From the NCBI GenBank assembly GCA_047967505.1, contig CM106538.1: DNA of 64,000 nucleotides. One strand, given 5' to 3'. Made by a program: the position numbers and the translations under genes. Each line of letters starts with the position of its first letter. The first letter of the stretch is position 1. The notes beneath the pieces are model-generated. The model saw only the letters and a program-made list of their open reading frames with translations, did no database searches and had not been told where the DNA came from. Positions 21,961 to 32,275 of the stretch are shown here, in pieces. The DNA is from Dipteris shenzhenensis (Eukaryota > Polypodiophyta > Polypodiopsida > Gleicheniales).

Positions 21961-24213
21961 GATGCCATCAGATGAACAAGTAGTAATGACATCATAAGTG
22001 GAATCATGATCAAATAAAAAAGGAAAGACAAAAAGTAAGGACTCAGCGTCCTCTGCATCCTCGATAGACCATGTCCCTCCCATTAACTGCTCATTGAATA
22101 TGGCATCACAATTGATTATCACCTTCTTTGAAGAGGGATCATAGAATTTATAACCTTTAAAATTCGGAGAATATCCAATGAATATGACCTTTTTTCCAAG
22201 AAGATCTAGCTTTTTCCGTGTCTCTTTTGGTACATGAATATAAGCAATGCAACCAAAAGTTTGAAAATGTGATATAGAAGGAGTCTCCCCTGTCCAAGCT
22301 GTGATTGGTATCTGACTAGAAGGTACAATTGTAGGAAGATAATTTTGCACAAAGATGGCTGTCAGAAGTTCTTCTGCCCAAAAGCTTTGAGATAATCTAG
22401 AATGAAGGAGCATACACATCACATAGCATCAAGAGAAGTGCGATTCTTACACTCTGCATGAGCATTGTGTTGAGGAGAGCAATAATCATTAAAAAAATTA
22501 GAAATATGTTCTCCACCGTTGTCACTATGAAGGGTCTTGATCTGAAAACTAGTATGAAGTTCTGTAGCAGTTTTATATTGCTTGAATATTGATAAGGCTT
22601 CTGACTTATGTCACAAGAGAAATGCAGTTGTATATCTTGACCAATCGTCAACGAAAGTGATAAAATACCTGTAGAAAGACTTGGATGGAGGAAAAGGTCC
22701 ACATATATTAGTGTGAACAAGATCCAATAAAGCATGTAATGAGTTGAAGTAGATGCATGAAAGGGTTTTCGATGATGCTTGCCAAGAGCACAATATTCAC
22801 AGAGGCCCATGTGAGGACGAGCTGGGAGATTCATACCATCCACAAGATCATGACGATTTATAGCAAGTAGCTTGGCAAAATCCGAATGAACAAAACGATG
22901 ATGCCATAGCTTGCAGTCCAGATCACCAAGGGCTATAACCACATTAGCAATATCATCATTTAAGGAAAGTTGAAAGAGGTTACCATTCCAAGCAGCAACT
23001 GCTATGGTATGTCCATCTTTTTCAATCCGACACTATGTGTGGTCAAAGCCAATAAAGAGACCAAGATCAACAAGTCGTGCAACAAAAAGAAGATTTCTCT
23101 AAAGATCTGGAACATGGAGAACACCTCGCAAGACTCTTGTTGAAGAAAAAGTGCCAAGATATAAATCACCAACACCCATGACTTGACAAGTAATGTCATC
23201 AGTAAGATAAACCAATTTCTTGTGAGGAAGAGCATGATAATTATGTAACCATTAAGATTGATATGTCATATTACCAGTAGCACCAGAATCAAGAATAAAA
23301 GTGGAACCATCTCGAACATGAAGTATCCTTTCTGGAGAGACATCAAAATAGATATGATTTGCCTCTTGATGCGTATGGGCATCTTGTTGTTGAGCAGCAT
23401 ATGCTTGAGTATGTTCATGATCATAACGTCTCTTGTAACACCGAAAGGATGGATGATTTCCGCCACAATATTCGCAAGGAGAATTATTGGATAAGCCGGG
23501 TTGCTAAGTGGTAACACCATGTTCCTCATCATATTACCGAGCCCAACAATCAGAGATAACATGACCATGCTTATCACAGTAAGAACAATGTTTCTCAGGA
23601 TATTTGAGACGAGAAGAATTGCCACCTCTATACAGATGACCACCACGTCCATTATAACTACCACATCCATATTTGGAGAAAGGACGCTTGCGAGCAACAC
23701 AAGCTATCTCTGAATCTGCATCATTCATTGTTATCATGACAGATTCATGACTTTATGATGCTCGCGTCGTTGAGCGTACTCAATCAAAGAAATACATGTT
23801 TTATCAAAATCAATCTCGTTTTTGTTGGAAAGGATGGTAACAATATTATCATATAATGGATCCTGGACTGTGTCGAGAAAATAGGTCACCAATTGATTTT
23901 GTGGAATAGGTGCACCAACAGCAGCAAGTTGATTGACGATATTCTTGAATGAGTCAATATGAGTTGTCATAGGAGCTCCAACTTTGTACAGAGTGCTCAA
24001 AATATTACAAAGATAAAGAATCTCTGTGACAAATTTCTTCTCAAAAGTAGCAACGAGATATTCCCTTATTGCATGAGAAGAAGGAAGGGCAAATACATCC
24101 AGCATAAGAGAATCATGTAAAGCAGATAAAATATACTGACGAGCTGCTTTATCACGAGAATGCCCATCAGCAGAGTCAGATCTCCATTGGTCAAAGAGAG
24201 AGCCTTGAGTCAC
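21961..24213 (-). pseudogene. copia gag, protease and integrase part
   Basis: On the minus strand from 24213: a gag domain (to about 23734), then the zinc knuckle CSYCDKHGHVISDC near 23575 and a second, variant knuckle CEYCGGNHPSFRC near 23475. The protease motif DSGATGNMTYQS is near 23280, the GAG-pre-integrase region with LWHHRF and CEYCALGKHHRKPF near 22900-22760, and the integrase core with DLVHTNICGP and FVDDWSRY near 22730-22620. The integrase C-terminal region FGCIAY...FIGYS is near 22260-22180. Stops replace expected Gln codons at about 23505 and 23253, and several frameshifts are present. The frame runs up to the inserted element at 21960. Confidence 0.85.
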
Positions 24214-24713
24214 AAGAGCATGATTCGAAGTTGCATCAACAGGTTGAGATGGGCAAACGAGATCACCAGGAACAGATCATTGGCCAGAAGGAAAGCCGTT
24301 GACAATTATAGATGCGGAGGTATTTTTGGCGAAAAGCACTACGATCATGTCGATCATGAAACCAATACGTTTATCACGAAGCCATGTGATTCTTGGTGAA
24401 AAGCAGTACGAGCGTGCTAATCACGAAACCAAGAAAAAAGTAGTCGTCATGAAAACTGACGTAACTTTCTGCTCCAAAGTCTGATTAGGGTGTTTAAGTA
24501 CTTAGAACGAAGAGCACGATGAGAGCTACGTCTACAAATCAATCTACAATCCATTTGCCACTGATAAATTTCTCAAATTTTCACCAGAAAACCTCTAAAA
24601 AACCACATCAAGTTAGACATGTCAAAATCGACAAGAGAAAATAAGCGATGAGATATTGAAAGCACTATGTAATGAAATCAACAACTAATACTTCTTGTCT
24701 TTCTTCATTATAG

Positions 24714-24959
24714 TTCGGGGGGGTCACTCATCATATGTAACCCTATCACGTGAGTTCAACAGAAGGATATTTTTTATTTCTAAAATTTACAGAAATAAAT
24801 ATACATAAGGGACTATTTAAAATAGTTTTGGAAAAAATTTACAGATTTGTATAGAAAAGGGGTACATTTTATTAATGAAAAATTTATAGATAAGGGATTT
24901 TAGAAATATGCCTTGAATGCATGTGGTATAGAGGGTTTATACATAGTGACCCCCCCAAG
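24714..24959. mobile_element. MITE (246 bp) with 8 bp target duplication
   Basis: The element runs from TTCGGGGGGGTCACTC to GTGACCCCCCCAAG, so its ends are inverted repeats of about 13-15 bp. It is flanked by CATTATAG at 24706-24713 and 24960-24967. The duplicated segment at 55380-55410 has the same surroundings without the element, a true empty site. It carries no gene. An 8 bp target duplication is typical of hAT-type MITEs. A close relative is at 35342-35588. Confidence 0.88.
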
Positions 24960-24990
24960 CATTATAGTGCATACAATAGCAACACCTTTG

Positions 24991-25004
24991 TAGCTCTGAT
25001 ACCA
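24991..25004 (-). other. copia primer-binding site (initiator tRNA-Met)
   Basis: On the minus strand the bases immediately after the 5' LTR read TGGTATCAGAGCTA, complementary to the 3' end of plant initiator tRNA-Met, the usual copia primer. The second copy at 55420-55433 reads TGGTTTCAGAGCTA, one base changed. Confidence 0.9.
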
Positions 25005-25139
25005 TGTTGAGAGAGAAGAAGAAGAGATGATCTAGACACACCAAATAGACTCCCAAAGACTGATTCATACTGATCACTAGTTAGATATATACAGGTGAGA
25101 CCTAGTTCAAGTTAGGGTGAGCTGTATATAGCTCTAACA
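25005..25139 (-). repeat. copia 5' LTR (135 bp)
   Basis: It begins TGTTGAGAGAGAAG and ends AGCTCTAACA on the plus strand, matching 12435-12567. It is followed by the target duplication AATTT. It is near-identical to 55434-55568, which lies in the duplicated segment rather than being a separate insertion. Confidence 0.9.
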
Positions 25140-27173
25140 AATTTTTGTGGAGTCATGTAGGTAAAGAAGTTTTCTTTATGTGATTGATCCTCTTATTGCT
25201 CCATGTGGGAATGTGAAAGCATGATATGCTAGTGTGTTAGATCTAAGGGAACACAAATACTGAGTGCAAGATGCTATGATCAATTGGTCGAGACTAAAAG
25301 CGGAAGGGAGATGCTGTATCAGGAGGCTTCTTATCATTAAGTCTAATTTTTCATTTCTTTTTCTTTTGCTTTAAATATTGTTGATTCTATAAAAGTGTGA
25401 ACCTTTTCCATCCTCTCTCATTATGGGTGTTCACCTTCCTGTCTAAACACTCTTCTACCTATTTATTGACCGTAGGAAGCAAAAGGAAATAACCATAACT
25501 TTCTTACCCGGTCAAAATACCCGGTGCATTATACTCTTTGAACAAGCCATCGAGGGTTGTTTTCATCAATCATGATCACAATACTCATTTGCAATGCATC
25601 TTTGATAACTTTTTCATATCAACTCAAAACCTAGCAATCAAGTGGTTGAAACAATCAGAAAGAACATTCTACGAATGATAGCGTTGTTAGATTGACGAAA
25701 ATTATGTTGCTATCTTCTCACAGTCAGATTAGTGTTAATTTTGATTACTATCCTAAAAAGGAGTCTTTGGACTCACTTGCACGTTAAAGGGCCTTTTTGG
25801 TTATGGTCTTGCAAGTTTTCTAGGGAGACCAGAGCTTCAAGTAGGATGCCTTACTCATTGATACTACTTTTGATATATATTCTCCATTCAACATGGGTGC
25901 AGATAAAGGTGTCAATAATCCTAGCCATGGTAAAATGAAAGAGGTAAACATAGTTGTGGAAATGTATGCCTTTTACCAAATATTTTTAGGAACATAATTC
26001 TTTGTCATTAGGTAAAACTTTCCACAATATAGAGTTACCAACTTGAGTGATGAGGGATGCCTTAAGAGGGGAGATAGCATCAAAAGGTGAGAATAGATTG
26101 AGTGATAGGACCATGAGAGGTAGATGCAGTGAGTAAGTGCGACACAATTTTAGGGGGGTCACTCATAAAGATGTAAGAATAGCATGTGGGGCAAACAAAA
26201 GAATTTTTTAAACTCAGCTTGTCTTGGCACATTTTTTACATAAGAAGGGTACCATTAAAAGGTGGTATTCACAGATTGGATACAGAAAGGGTGCATTTTT
26301 TTCATAATTAAGGGACTCTTCAATTAGTCCTTGAATGCACATGATACAGAACTTACATAAAGTGAACCCCAAGGACACAATTGAGTTTGAATGAGTTTCG
26401 AAATGATCAAGACAAAACTATAACAAGAGAGACCTTTGAAACCATGGGTATTGGCACAAGGGAGAGTATGAGTTTGACTTTGTAATATTTTTTCTCTCAT
26501 GCCCACGTTACAAAATCAAATTCATACTCTACCTGCTAAACTCATATTTTCTAGGAGTGTTAGAGATATAGTCTTATTGTTAAATTTTCTTGATCAACCC
26601 TCAAGAAACAATTGCCTTGATAATGGGTTCCTTTGCTACCTCGTCCTCTTCTGCCAGTATTATGTGGGCCGGATTCTCCCAACCAGCCCCTTCTCATTAC
26701 CAAATTTAAGAGGTAAGTCTTCTAATCCTCTCTCCATCTTGCCATTTGCCATCCTGACATTCAAATGCTAATCCATAAGTGCAATTGCCAAATTCCAGAG
26801 GTAAGCTTTTTATTCATTTCATCTAAGAACGTCTGCAATCTTGCATCGAACGTTTGACTAATCATATTAATCTATAATGCTTGTCTCAGAACTCCGCTCA
26901 TTCGGTGCTAGCAGCATCTGGAAAAATCTCCCGCATTGTCAATTGAAACAACATTTGACAACAAGCTAAGAAAGAAGACTTTTCACCGCTCGTAATAGTT
27001 TCTGCCCCAATCTGAGTTGAAGATATCAGTTATTTCTTTGAAGTCTATGTTGTTTCAAAATGATCGAATGATTTTAAAGATCTTTCAATGAACTAACATA
27101 CATTAAAAAAAGAAATTGATAGAGCAATATGGACAAAAATATGATAAAAAATTTATGCTCTTCCTCCAAATAT
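25140..27173. other. non-coding flank shared with 55569-57416
   Basis: No credible gene is seen here. Bases 25140-25740 match, in reverse, the relic leader at 11310-11775. The stretch aligns with 55569-57416, except that 25901-26068 is missing from the second copy. The match ends at 27173, exactly where a family 1 CACTA element begins in the other copy (57417). Confidence 0.75.
26150..26374. mobile_element. MITE (225 bp), older member of the GGGGGGTCACT family
   Basis: Ends read TTAGGGGGGTCACTC and GTGAACCCCAAGG, flanked by the 8 bp target duplication ACACAATT at 26142-26149 and 26375-26382. The inner sequence shares ACATTTTTTACATAAG and TCCTTGAATGCACATGATA-like stretches with the MITEs at 24714 and 35342. 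It is present in both copies of the large duplication (also 56399-56622), so it is older than that duplication. Confidence 0.85.
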
Positions 27174-28130
27174 AGAAGAGATTCTATGTAGTTCTCCTCT
27201 GCTCAACACCATCCCTAACATGAAAGAGAATATAAAACATTTTCAAGTATGAAGAGGATGGAACTGAATTAGATAAAAATAAATTATTTCATATGAGTAA
27301 TTGTGTGACCATGTGAGCCAAAAAAAGTAACAAAAGATGTATGTTGTTCCTACAAATATAGAAGAGATTCTACGTTGTTCTCCTCAACTCAACACCATCC
27401 CTCACATGAAAGAGAATAAGAAACATTTTCAAGTATGGAGAGGATAGAGATGAATTAGATAAATATAAAAATTTTAATATGAGTAGTTGTGCGAAGATGC
27501 GAGCCAATAACATTTTCTCAAAGAAAAATCTTTGAAAGAAGACAATTCAATGAAGCACAAGCTGAAACAAATTCATGAGCAAATCTTTAAGGCAATAAAT
27601 ATTGGCTTATGTGAGCCTCGATAATCCTACGGTGAATGCAAACAATGCATTTAACTACGAATATAAAGGAGGTAGATACCGTTAAAAAAGTGAATACAGT
27701 GCATGTCACTCAACTCAAAGCAAAAGTGACACTTGTTAATATGCCACGCATGCACTCAGAGTAAAAATGTGTCTCGTAAATAGCACACAAAACAAAAATT
27801 GTTTCCTGACTGCCGTTCGATTGTGCAGATCTTGAACTATTATGTAAAGTTTGGTCCCTATAATCAAATGATTTTACAGATCTTTTAATGAATTAACATG
27901 CGTTTCAAATTGAAATTGATAGAGCAATATGAACAAAAATTAAATAAAAAATTTACGATCTTCAACCAAAAATAGAAGAGATTCTACATAGTTTTCCTTT
28001 GCTCAACACAATCCTTCACATGAAAGAGAATAGAAAACAATTTCAAGTATGAAGAGGACGCAAATGTATTTAATAACTTTTTTTTTTTCATATGAGTAAT
28101 TGTGCATTCATGTGAGACAATAAACATTCT
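27160..28130. repeat. three diverged ~170 bp repeats
   Basis: A unit containing ATAGAAGAGATTCTA, CTCAACACCATCC and CATGAAAGAGAATA, then TTTCAAGTATG and a TATGAGTAATTGTG end, occurs at about 27160-27320, 27340-27510 and 27955-28125 in the same orientation. It has no coding content. Confidence 0.7.
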
Positions 28131-28286
28131 CTCAATAAAAAATATAGATTAAAAGCTCCTCTACTCACTAAAATACATGCATTATGCTCTTGGATGCTAT
28201 GAGCTTTTGCAAACTCCAATATGAAATTGGAAATTGGAAAATTGGCAAGAGATCTTTAAAACTGATATGATCTGGCTTGGACATCT

Positions 28287-29240
28287 TTAGAACTGAGCTT
28301 TGGAGTAGAACGTCTGGCCGAATTGCCAAGTTGATGGAGCGACGTCGAAAGCGTTGATAGTTCTACCATCGCTAGTGGTGACGCTGAATGACAGAATCTG
28401 GCCCACCAAGACCTCCTTGCTTTGCCAGTTCTGACCCCAGTTCCTAGACATGGGCAGCCAGCCAGTTTTCGAGCCCTTGATCGCCACTCTCACAATGTCG
28501 CCTGCCCCTCCAACGTTGGTTATCAGGACCAGATTGAAATATGGATTACCCTTAATGGTGAATCGGATACCTCCTTGTTTTTGGCAAGGTACCCTGCACA
28601 TGACCACCGCAACTTGTCAACTCACAAACTTGATTTGCGTAAGCGATTATGCATGACGGCCAGTGGGCGAAACATTTGTTACCTTCTGTACAGCACTGGG
28701 ACGATTCCCGCTTTATATTTTGCGATCTGCTCAAAAGCAGGTTGCGCCATGTCAAAGTGCTCGAGAGGGGGGTTACACCATCCGCCTGCCGTGTTGGGAA
28801 GGTCGTAATTCGGTGGACAGAAGTTTGTAGCTGTGATAAAGATAGAGCCGGGAAGGCACCATTGGGGATCGTCGTGACATACGATCTCAAAGCACGCTCC
28901 GCAGGCGGCTCCCCCGTTGAAGAGAGCTGTGCTGAGAGCGGCAGTCTTGACTCCGTAACCCTGCGCATGAAGATCGCCATACCCGCAAGCTCCATCTGCA
29001 ACACAGTACATGGCCAATCAGGATGAGCAAACCCAAAGATCTATACTGACCAGCTTAGAACGTTGATTTCAGCAAAGTTTATTATTGCCAGGAGTGCGTA
29101 CCCATGGTCCCCGATCCATCGCTACCTCCGTAGAAGGTAACATGGGCAGGATGCCACTGTTGGTCTCCGTAGGCTGCTCGGTCGAGCAGTACAAGTGCCA
29201 ACATAAGTGAAATGATAAGTGTGGAAGGATTCTTCATCAT
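28287..29240 (-). CDS. alpha-expansin (EXPA), three exons, intact
   Basis: Expansins are secreted proteins that loosen plant cell walls without hydrolysis, allowing cell enlargement. Exons on the minus strand are 29240-29102, 28995-28683 and 28593-28287, with GT-AG introns of 106 and 89 bp, giving 252 residues, the usual length. A signal peptide occupies about residues 1-25. GACGYGDL (48-55) and the HFD motif (126-128), with the family cysteines, mark the double-psi beta-barrel domain. RRVPC (150-154) starts the C-terminal carbohydrate-binding domain (CBM63), which ends [13 protein letters not shown]. The WCNPP..HFD context is that of the alpha subfamily. A second ATG follows immediately after the first. 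No stop, frameshift or lost splice site was found. This is the only apparently functional host gene here; the specific EXPA member cannot be named. Confidence 0.95.
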
Positions 29241-29345
29241 CGTTGAAGAGCTTGTGGATCTCTGATCAAGCAGGGCCTTTATGTAGGACTTGTAATGACG
29301 TCCGTCATGTCCGTCGGTCTCTTGTCTCGAGAAAAGACCGACCTC
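29241..29345 (-). promoter_or_regulatory. proximal promoter region of the expansin gene
   Basis: On the minus strand, CTACATAAAGG, a TATA-like motif, lies about 40 bp before the start codon (29273-29285). GACGTCATTAC and TGACGG motifs of the TGACG/ACGT class lie just upstream (29293-29312). These are sequence resemblances only. Confidence 0.35.
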
Positions 29346-29672
29346 GTAGCTTTGATCCGTCTACGCCTTGATACGAGCATGGAACCCTCACCAAAATACT
29401 TTTGCCGCATAGTGCACAACCATATCTTCAAGGAAATGACGTCCACCATGTCCGACGAAACTTAGCTATGATCTGCTTGAGATTGGATCTTGTGAACTTA
29501 CGATGCCTCGGAGCAGTCTTTTAGTTTAAGAGGTCCTACGAATGCAAACCCTATGTAAAATACCTTTGTCGGACACGTAAACATAATGCATAACTCAAAG
29601 GAAATGCTCAAATTTGAAAAAGTATACGCCTAAAAGAGAATAGCCAAAATACCATATGTAACTTGCGCTTGT
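29346..29672. other. intergenic upstream of expansin
   Basis: Two loosely similar stretches containing GACGTCC.CCATGTCCG and ACTTTTGCCG/ACCTTTGTCGG motifs occur near 29385-29450 and 29540-29590. Nothing coding is recognised. Confidence 0.4.
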
Positions 29673-30138
29673 AGTGATAAGTCTTGTTATTGTTTATGCA
29701 TCCCATATGGTTGCTAATGCTACTCATAAATCTTCTCTCACCACATCTATCACATGCTTTAGCAAAATTCAAGCGTTTTGTTGGTGGAGGGGAATGAGCA
29801 CAAGTCCTATCATGAGCATACTCTAGCCATGGGCATGTTACTAGGTTTAAGGTGGTCACAAATAAAGGAGTAGCATATAATATTAAGATTAATGCAAGTA
29901 ATATAGTGATAAGTCTTGTTATTGTTTATGCATCCCATATGGTTGCTAATGCTACCCATAAATCTTTTCTCTCACCACATCTATCACATGCTTTAGCAAA
30001 ATTCAAGCGTTTTGTTGGTGGAGGGGAATGAGCACAAGTCCTATCATGAGCATACTCTAGCCATGGGCATGTTACTAGGTTTGAGGTGGTCACAAATAAA
30101 GGAGTAGCATATAATATCAAGATTAATGCAAGTAATAT
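29673..30138. repeat. 232/234 bp tandem duplication
   Basis: The segment beginning AGTGATAAGTCTTGTTATTG at 29673 is repeated head to tail from 29905 to 30138 with only a few differences, including a 2 bp length change. The short open frames through it on the minus strand are copies of each other and show no known domain. Confidence 0.9.
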
Positions 30139-31288
30139 ATCAAGATTCCTAAATACGTTCAAGTGCCAAAGATTTTCAAGCCTTAACATAAGGACTTCAC
30201 TTAATTTGTTATCTCATAGGAAAGCAAGGTCAGTTAATACGTTAATAGCGTATTGGGCCAAACTCATAAAATGACAATATACTCAATTAGCCAATTTAAA
30301 AACTAGGGTCACTTATTCCAAATCACCTGATCTAAGAGGAGGTCGCAACCTCTAAATAGCCCGTCTAATCCTTTACTACAAGAATCTTAGCCTTAGATCT
30401 ACAATAGCCCGTCGGCCCATTCTAGTAGTTAGGGAGTAGGAGAGGAAATCCAATCATCAATAGTCCAATCATGCACAACAACACAAAGCAACTATAGATG
30501 CGCTTGGTAGACACGCAAAATAGTGGGCGTATCTATCGGCGTTGCTTTAGTAGAGGAATAACAGGTGCGTATACAAGCACATCTAATAACTCGTCTATTT
30601 GTGCATCTATTAACACGTCTATACTGCGCGTCTAATCTGAGAAAATATGGGCCCATCTAACATCGTGTTTATCAACGCGTCTATTTGCGCGTGTATTAAC
30701 ACGTTATTTACACATTTACAATGAGAATTAGACGCGCATTTAGACGCGTAGATAGATGCAAACCAGAGAATACAGAAAGTGAGATTTTGGTGTACATCAT
30801 TGCTTTCCAAACATTGCCCATGATTACCAAAGCACATTATTTTAACAGAACATCAATGCTTTTTTGCAAGCCCACATATACAAGAATTAAGTGAGGTGAG
30901 GAGAATGAGACAATATGTAAAATAGTTTTGCCAATATCAATGCAAGTAATATTTCAAGATTCCTAAATACATTCAAGTGCCAGGAAGATTTTCAAGCCTT
31001 AACATAAGGACTTCACTTAATTTGTTATCTCATAGGAAAGCAAGGTCAGTTAATACGTTAATAGCGTATTGGGCCAAACTCATAAAATGACAATATACTC
31101 AATTAGCCAATTTAAAAACTAGGGTCACTTATTCCAAATCACCTGATCTAAGAGGAGGTCGCAACCTCTAAACAACCCCTCTAATCCTTTACTGCAAGAA
31201 TCTTAGCCTTAGATCTACAATAGCCCGTTGGCCCATTCTAGTAGTTAGGGAGTAGGAGAGGAAATCCAATCATCAACAGTCCAATCAT
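30125..31288. repeat. direct repeat pair flanking a transposon end (A-B-A')
   Basis: 30125-30473 and about 30939-31288 are near-identical direct copies. Between them is a family 2 transposon end (30474-30938). The first copy ends at the transposon terminus with CCAATCATG|CACAAC. The second copy ends at the same CCAATCATG and then passes into unrelated DNA. The junction on the inner side shares AATG with both partners. Confidence 0.8.
30474..30938 (-). mobile_element. solo right end of a family 2 CACAA element
   Basis: It begins CACAACAACACAAAGCAACT and matches the reverse complement of 41025-41481: the 3' flank of gene A plus the right subterminal region with many TAGACGCG motifs. It contains no gene and no opposite end, so it is a truncated, immobile fragment. 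Confidence 0.85.
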
Positions 31289-31716
31289 GTTACAATGTTT
31301 TAAAAAGAGTCTACAAAATAATAAGCGCTACAAAATGCCAAGAGTGCGGAAGTTCAAAATGGCAAATCTGATGAAGTATTGTGCTACAAATAGCAAAAGT
31401 GCCAAAATAAAAAATGACAAAATGTCCTATCCTACTAGTACTCGTCCTCCGAACTCTCCTTGCCCTCATGATCTTTGCATAGTCTTGATCCCTTGCCCTC
31501 CTCCGAATCTTCTTCTTGAGATCCATTCTCCAAGTTTGGATCTTTGGATGGGTCGAAGTCAAAGTTGTGTCTCTAAGAACGAAACAAGTTAGAAAAGATA
31601 AGAGTGTCAATTGTAAGACTACAATGATACTCAGATGAGAATGACGATGATTAGGATATAGTCACATGGTGCTCCACCACCTTTTTCCAATCAATTCTAC
31701 ATCCTTCTTGCTCCTA
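31289..31716 (-). pseudogene. short acidic C-terminal reading frame, unidentified
   Basis: On the minus strand, about 31560-31440 reads DPSKDPNLENGSQEEDSEEG and, further on, ESSEDEY followed by two stop codons. A possible splice acceptor (CTTAG) lies just upstream. The style resembles the acidic tails of transposon proteins, but no family was identified. No other part of such a gene is seen nearby. Confidence 0.3.
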
Positions 31717-32275
31717 CCCCCCACTCAAACTAGGCCCTTTAGTTGCGGATGAAAAAACCCTTGGGGAGTACAAGGGAAAAACCCGAGCCACTATATATAT
31801 CTATGTGATAATATATATACAAGAATAAACATATGCCAATTTGAATGATACAATGTAATGCTGGATGATACAGTGCAAATTGCATGTGGATAGTACAAGG
31901 GCATAAGATAAGCACTTGTCCATAGTACAGTGCAAAGTATAGGCACTATGATTGGTGCATGATACAGTGCAAAGTATGTGTGAAAAATAGAAAAATATTC
32001 CTGGAAATCTCAACTTGTTTGACATAGTGATGATGCTTAATCAGGGCTTGAGATCTTTAAGTTCGATGTTTGAGCTCTTCATCTGAATAGTAGAGCTTGT
32101 TGTCTCCAAGTTCAATCTGGTCAAACCTCTTCAAACCTTTATAATCATGTCTTCATGTTTTGCACAATTCATCCACATAAAATGACCGATTTCATGGAGT
32201 GTATATGAACACAACAAATATTCAAGTGTCTGTTTCTATTATACCAAGGATGAATGTATGAGGAAATCACTTCGG
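31717..32275 (-). other. relic of a copia 3' end (polypurine tract side)
   Basis: CCCCCACTCAAACTAGGCCC followed by GGATGAAAAAACCCTTGGGGAG at 31717-31790 resembles the DNA next to the copia 3' LTR at 12568-12640. No LTR is recognisable beside it. Several copies of GTACAGTGCAAAGTAT-like sequence follow at 31870-31975. There is no coding frame. Confidence 0.45.

Larger units (their letters stand above)
12435..25139 (-). mobile_element. Ty1/copia LTR retrotransposon, interrupted by a CACTA-like element
   Basis: The element reads on the minus strand: 5' LTR 25005-25139, primer-binding site 24991-25004, gag, protease, integrase, then (after a 7.36 kb insertion) reverse transcriptase, RNase H, polypurine tract and 3' LTR 12435-12567. 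The 5 bp target duplication AATTT flanks it exactly at 12430-12434 and 25140-25144. The uninterrupted target site survives at about 48945-48955 in a related repeat. Removing the inner element and one copy of its target repeat leaves about 5.3 kb, the usual size for copia. Gene order (integrase before reverse transcriptase) is that of Ty1/copia. The LTRs differ at about eleven positions plus a 2 bp indel, so the insertion is not recent, and the reading frames carry stops and frameshifts. Confidence 0.92.

Noticed and set aside
28679-29017. Expansin start at the Met within [14 protein letters not shown]
   Set aside because: That frame reads through the first intron; a proper exon with signal peptide lies at 29240-29102.
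28422-29026. Plus-strand open frames overlapping the expansin exons
   Set aside because: They are shadows of the minus-strand gene with no domain.
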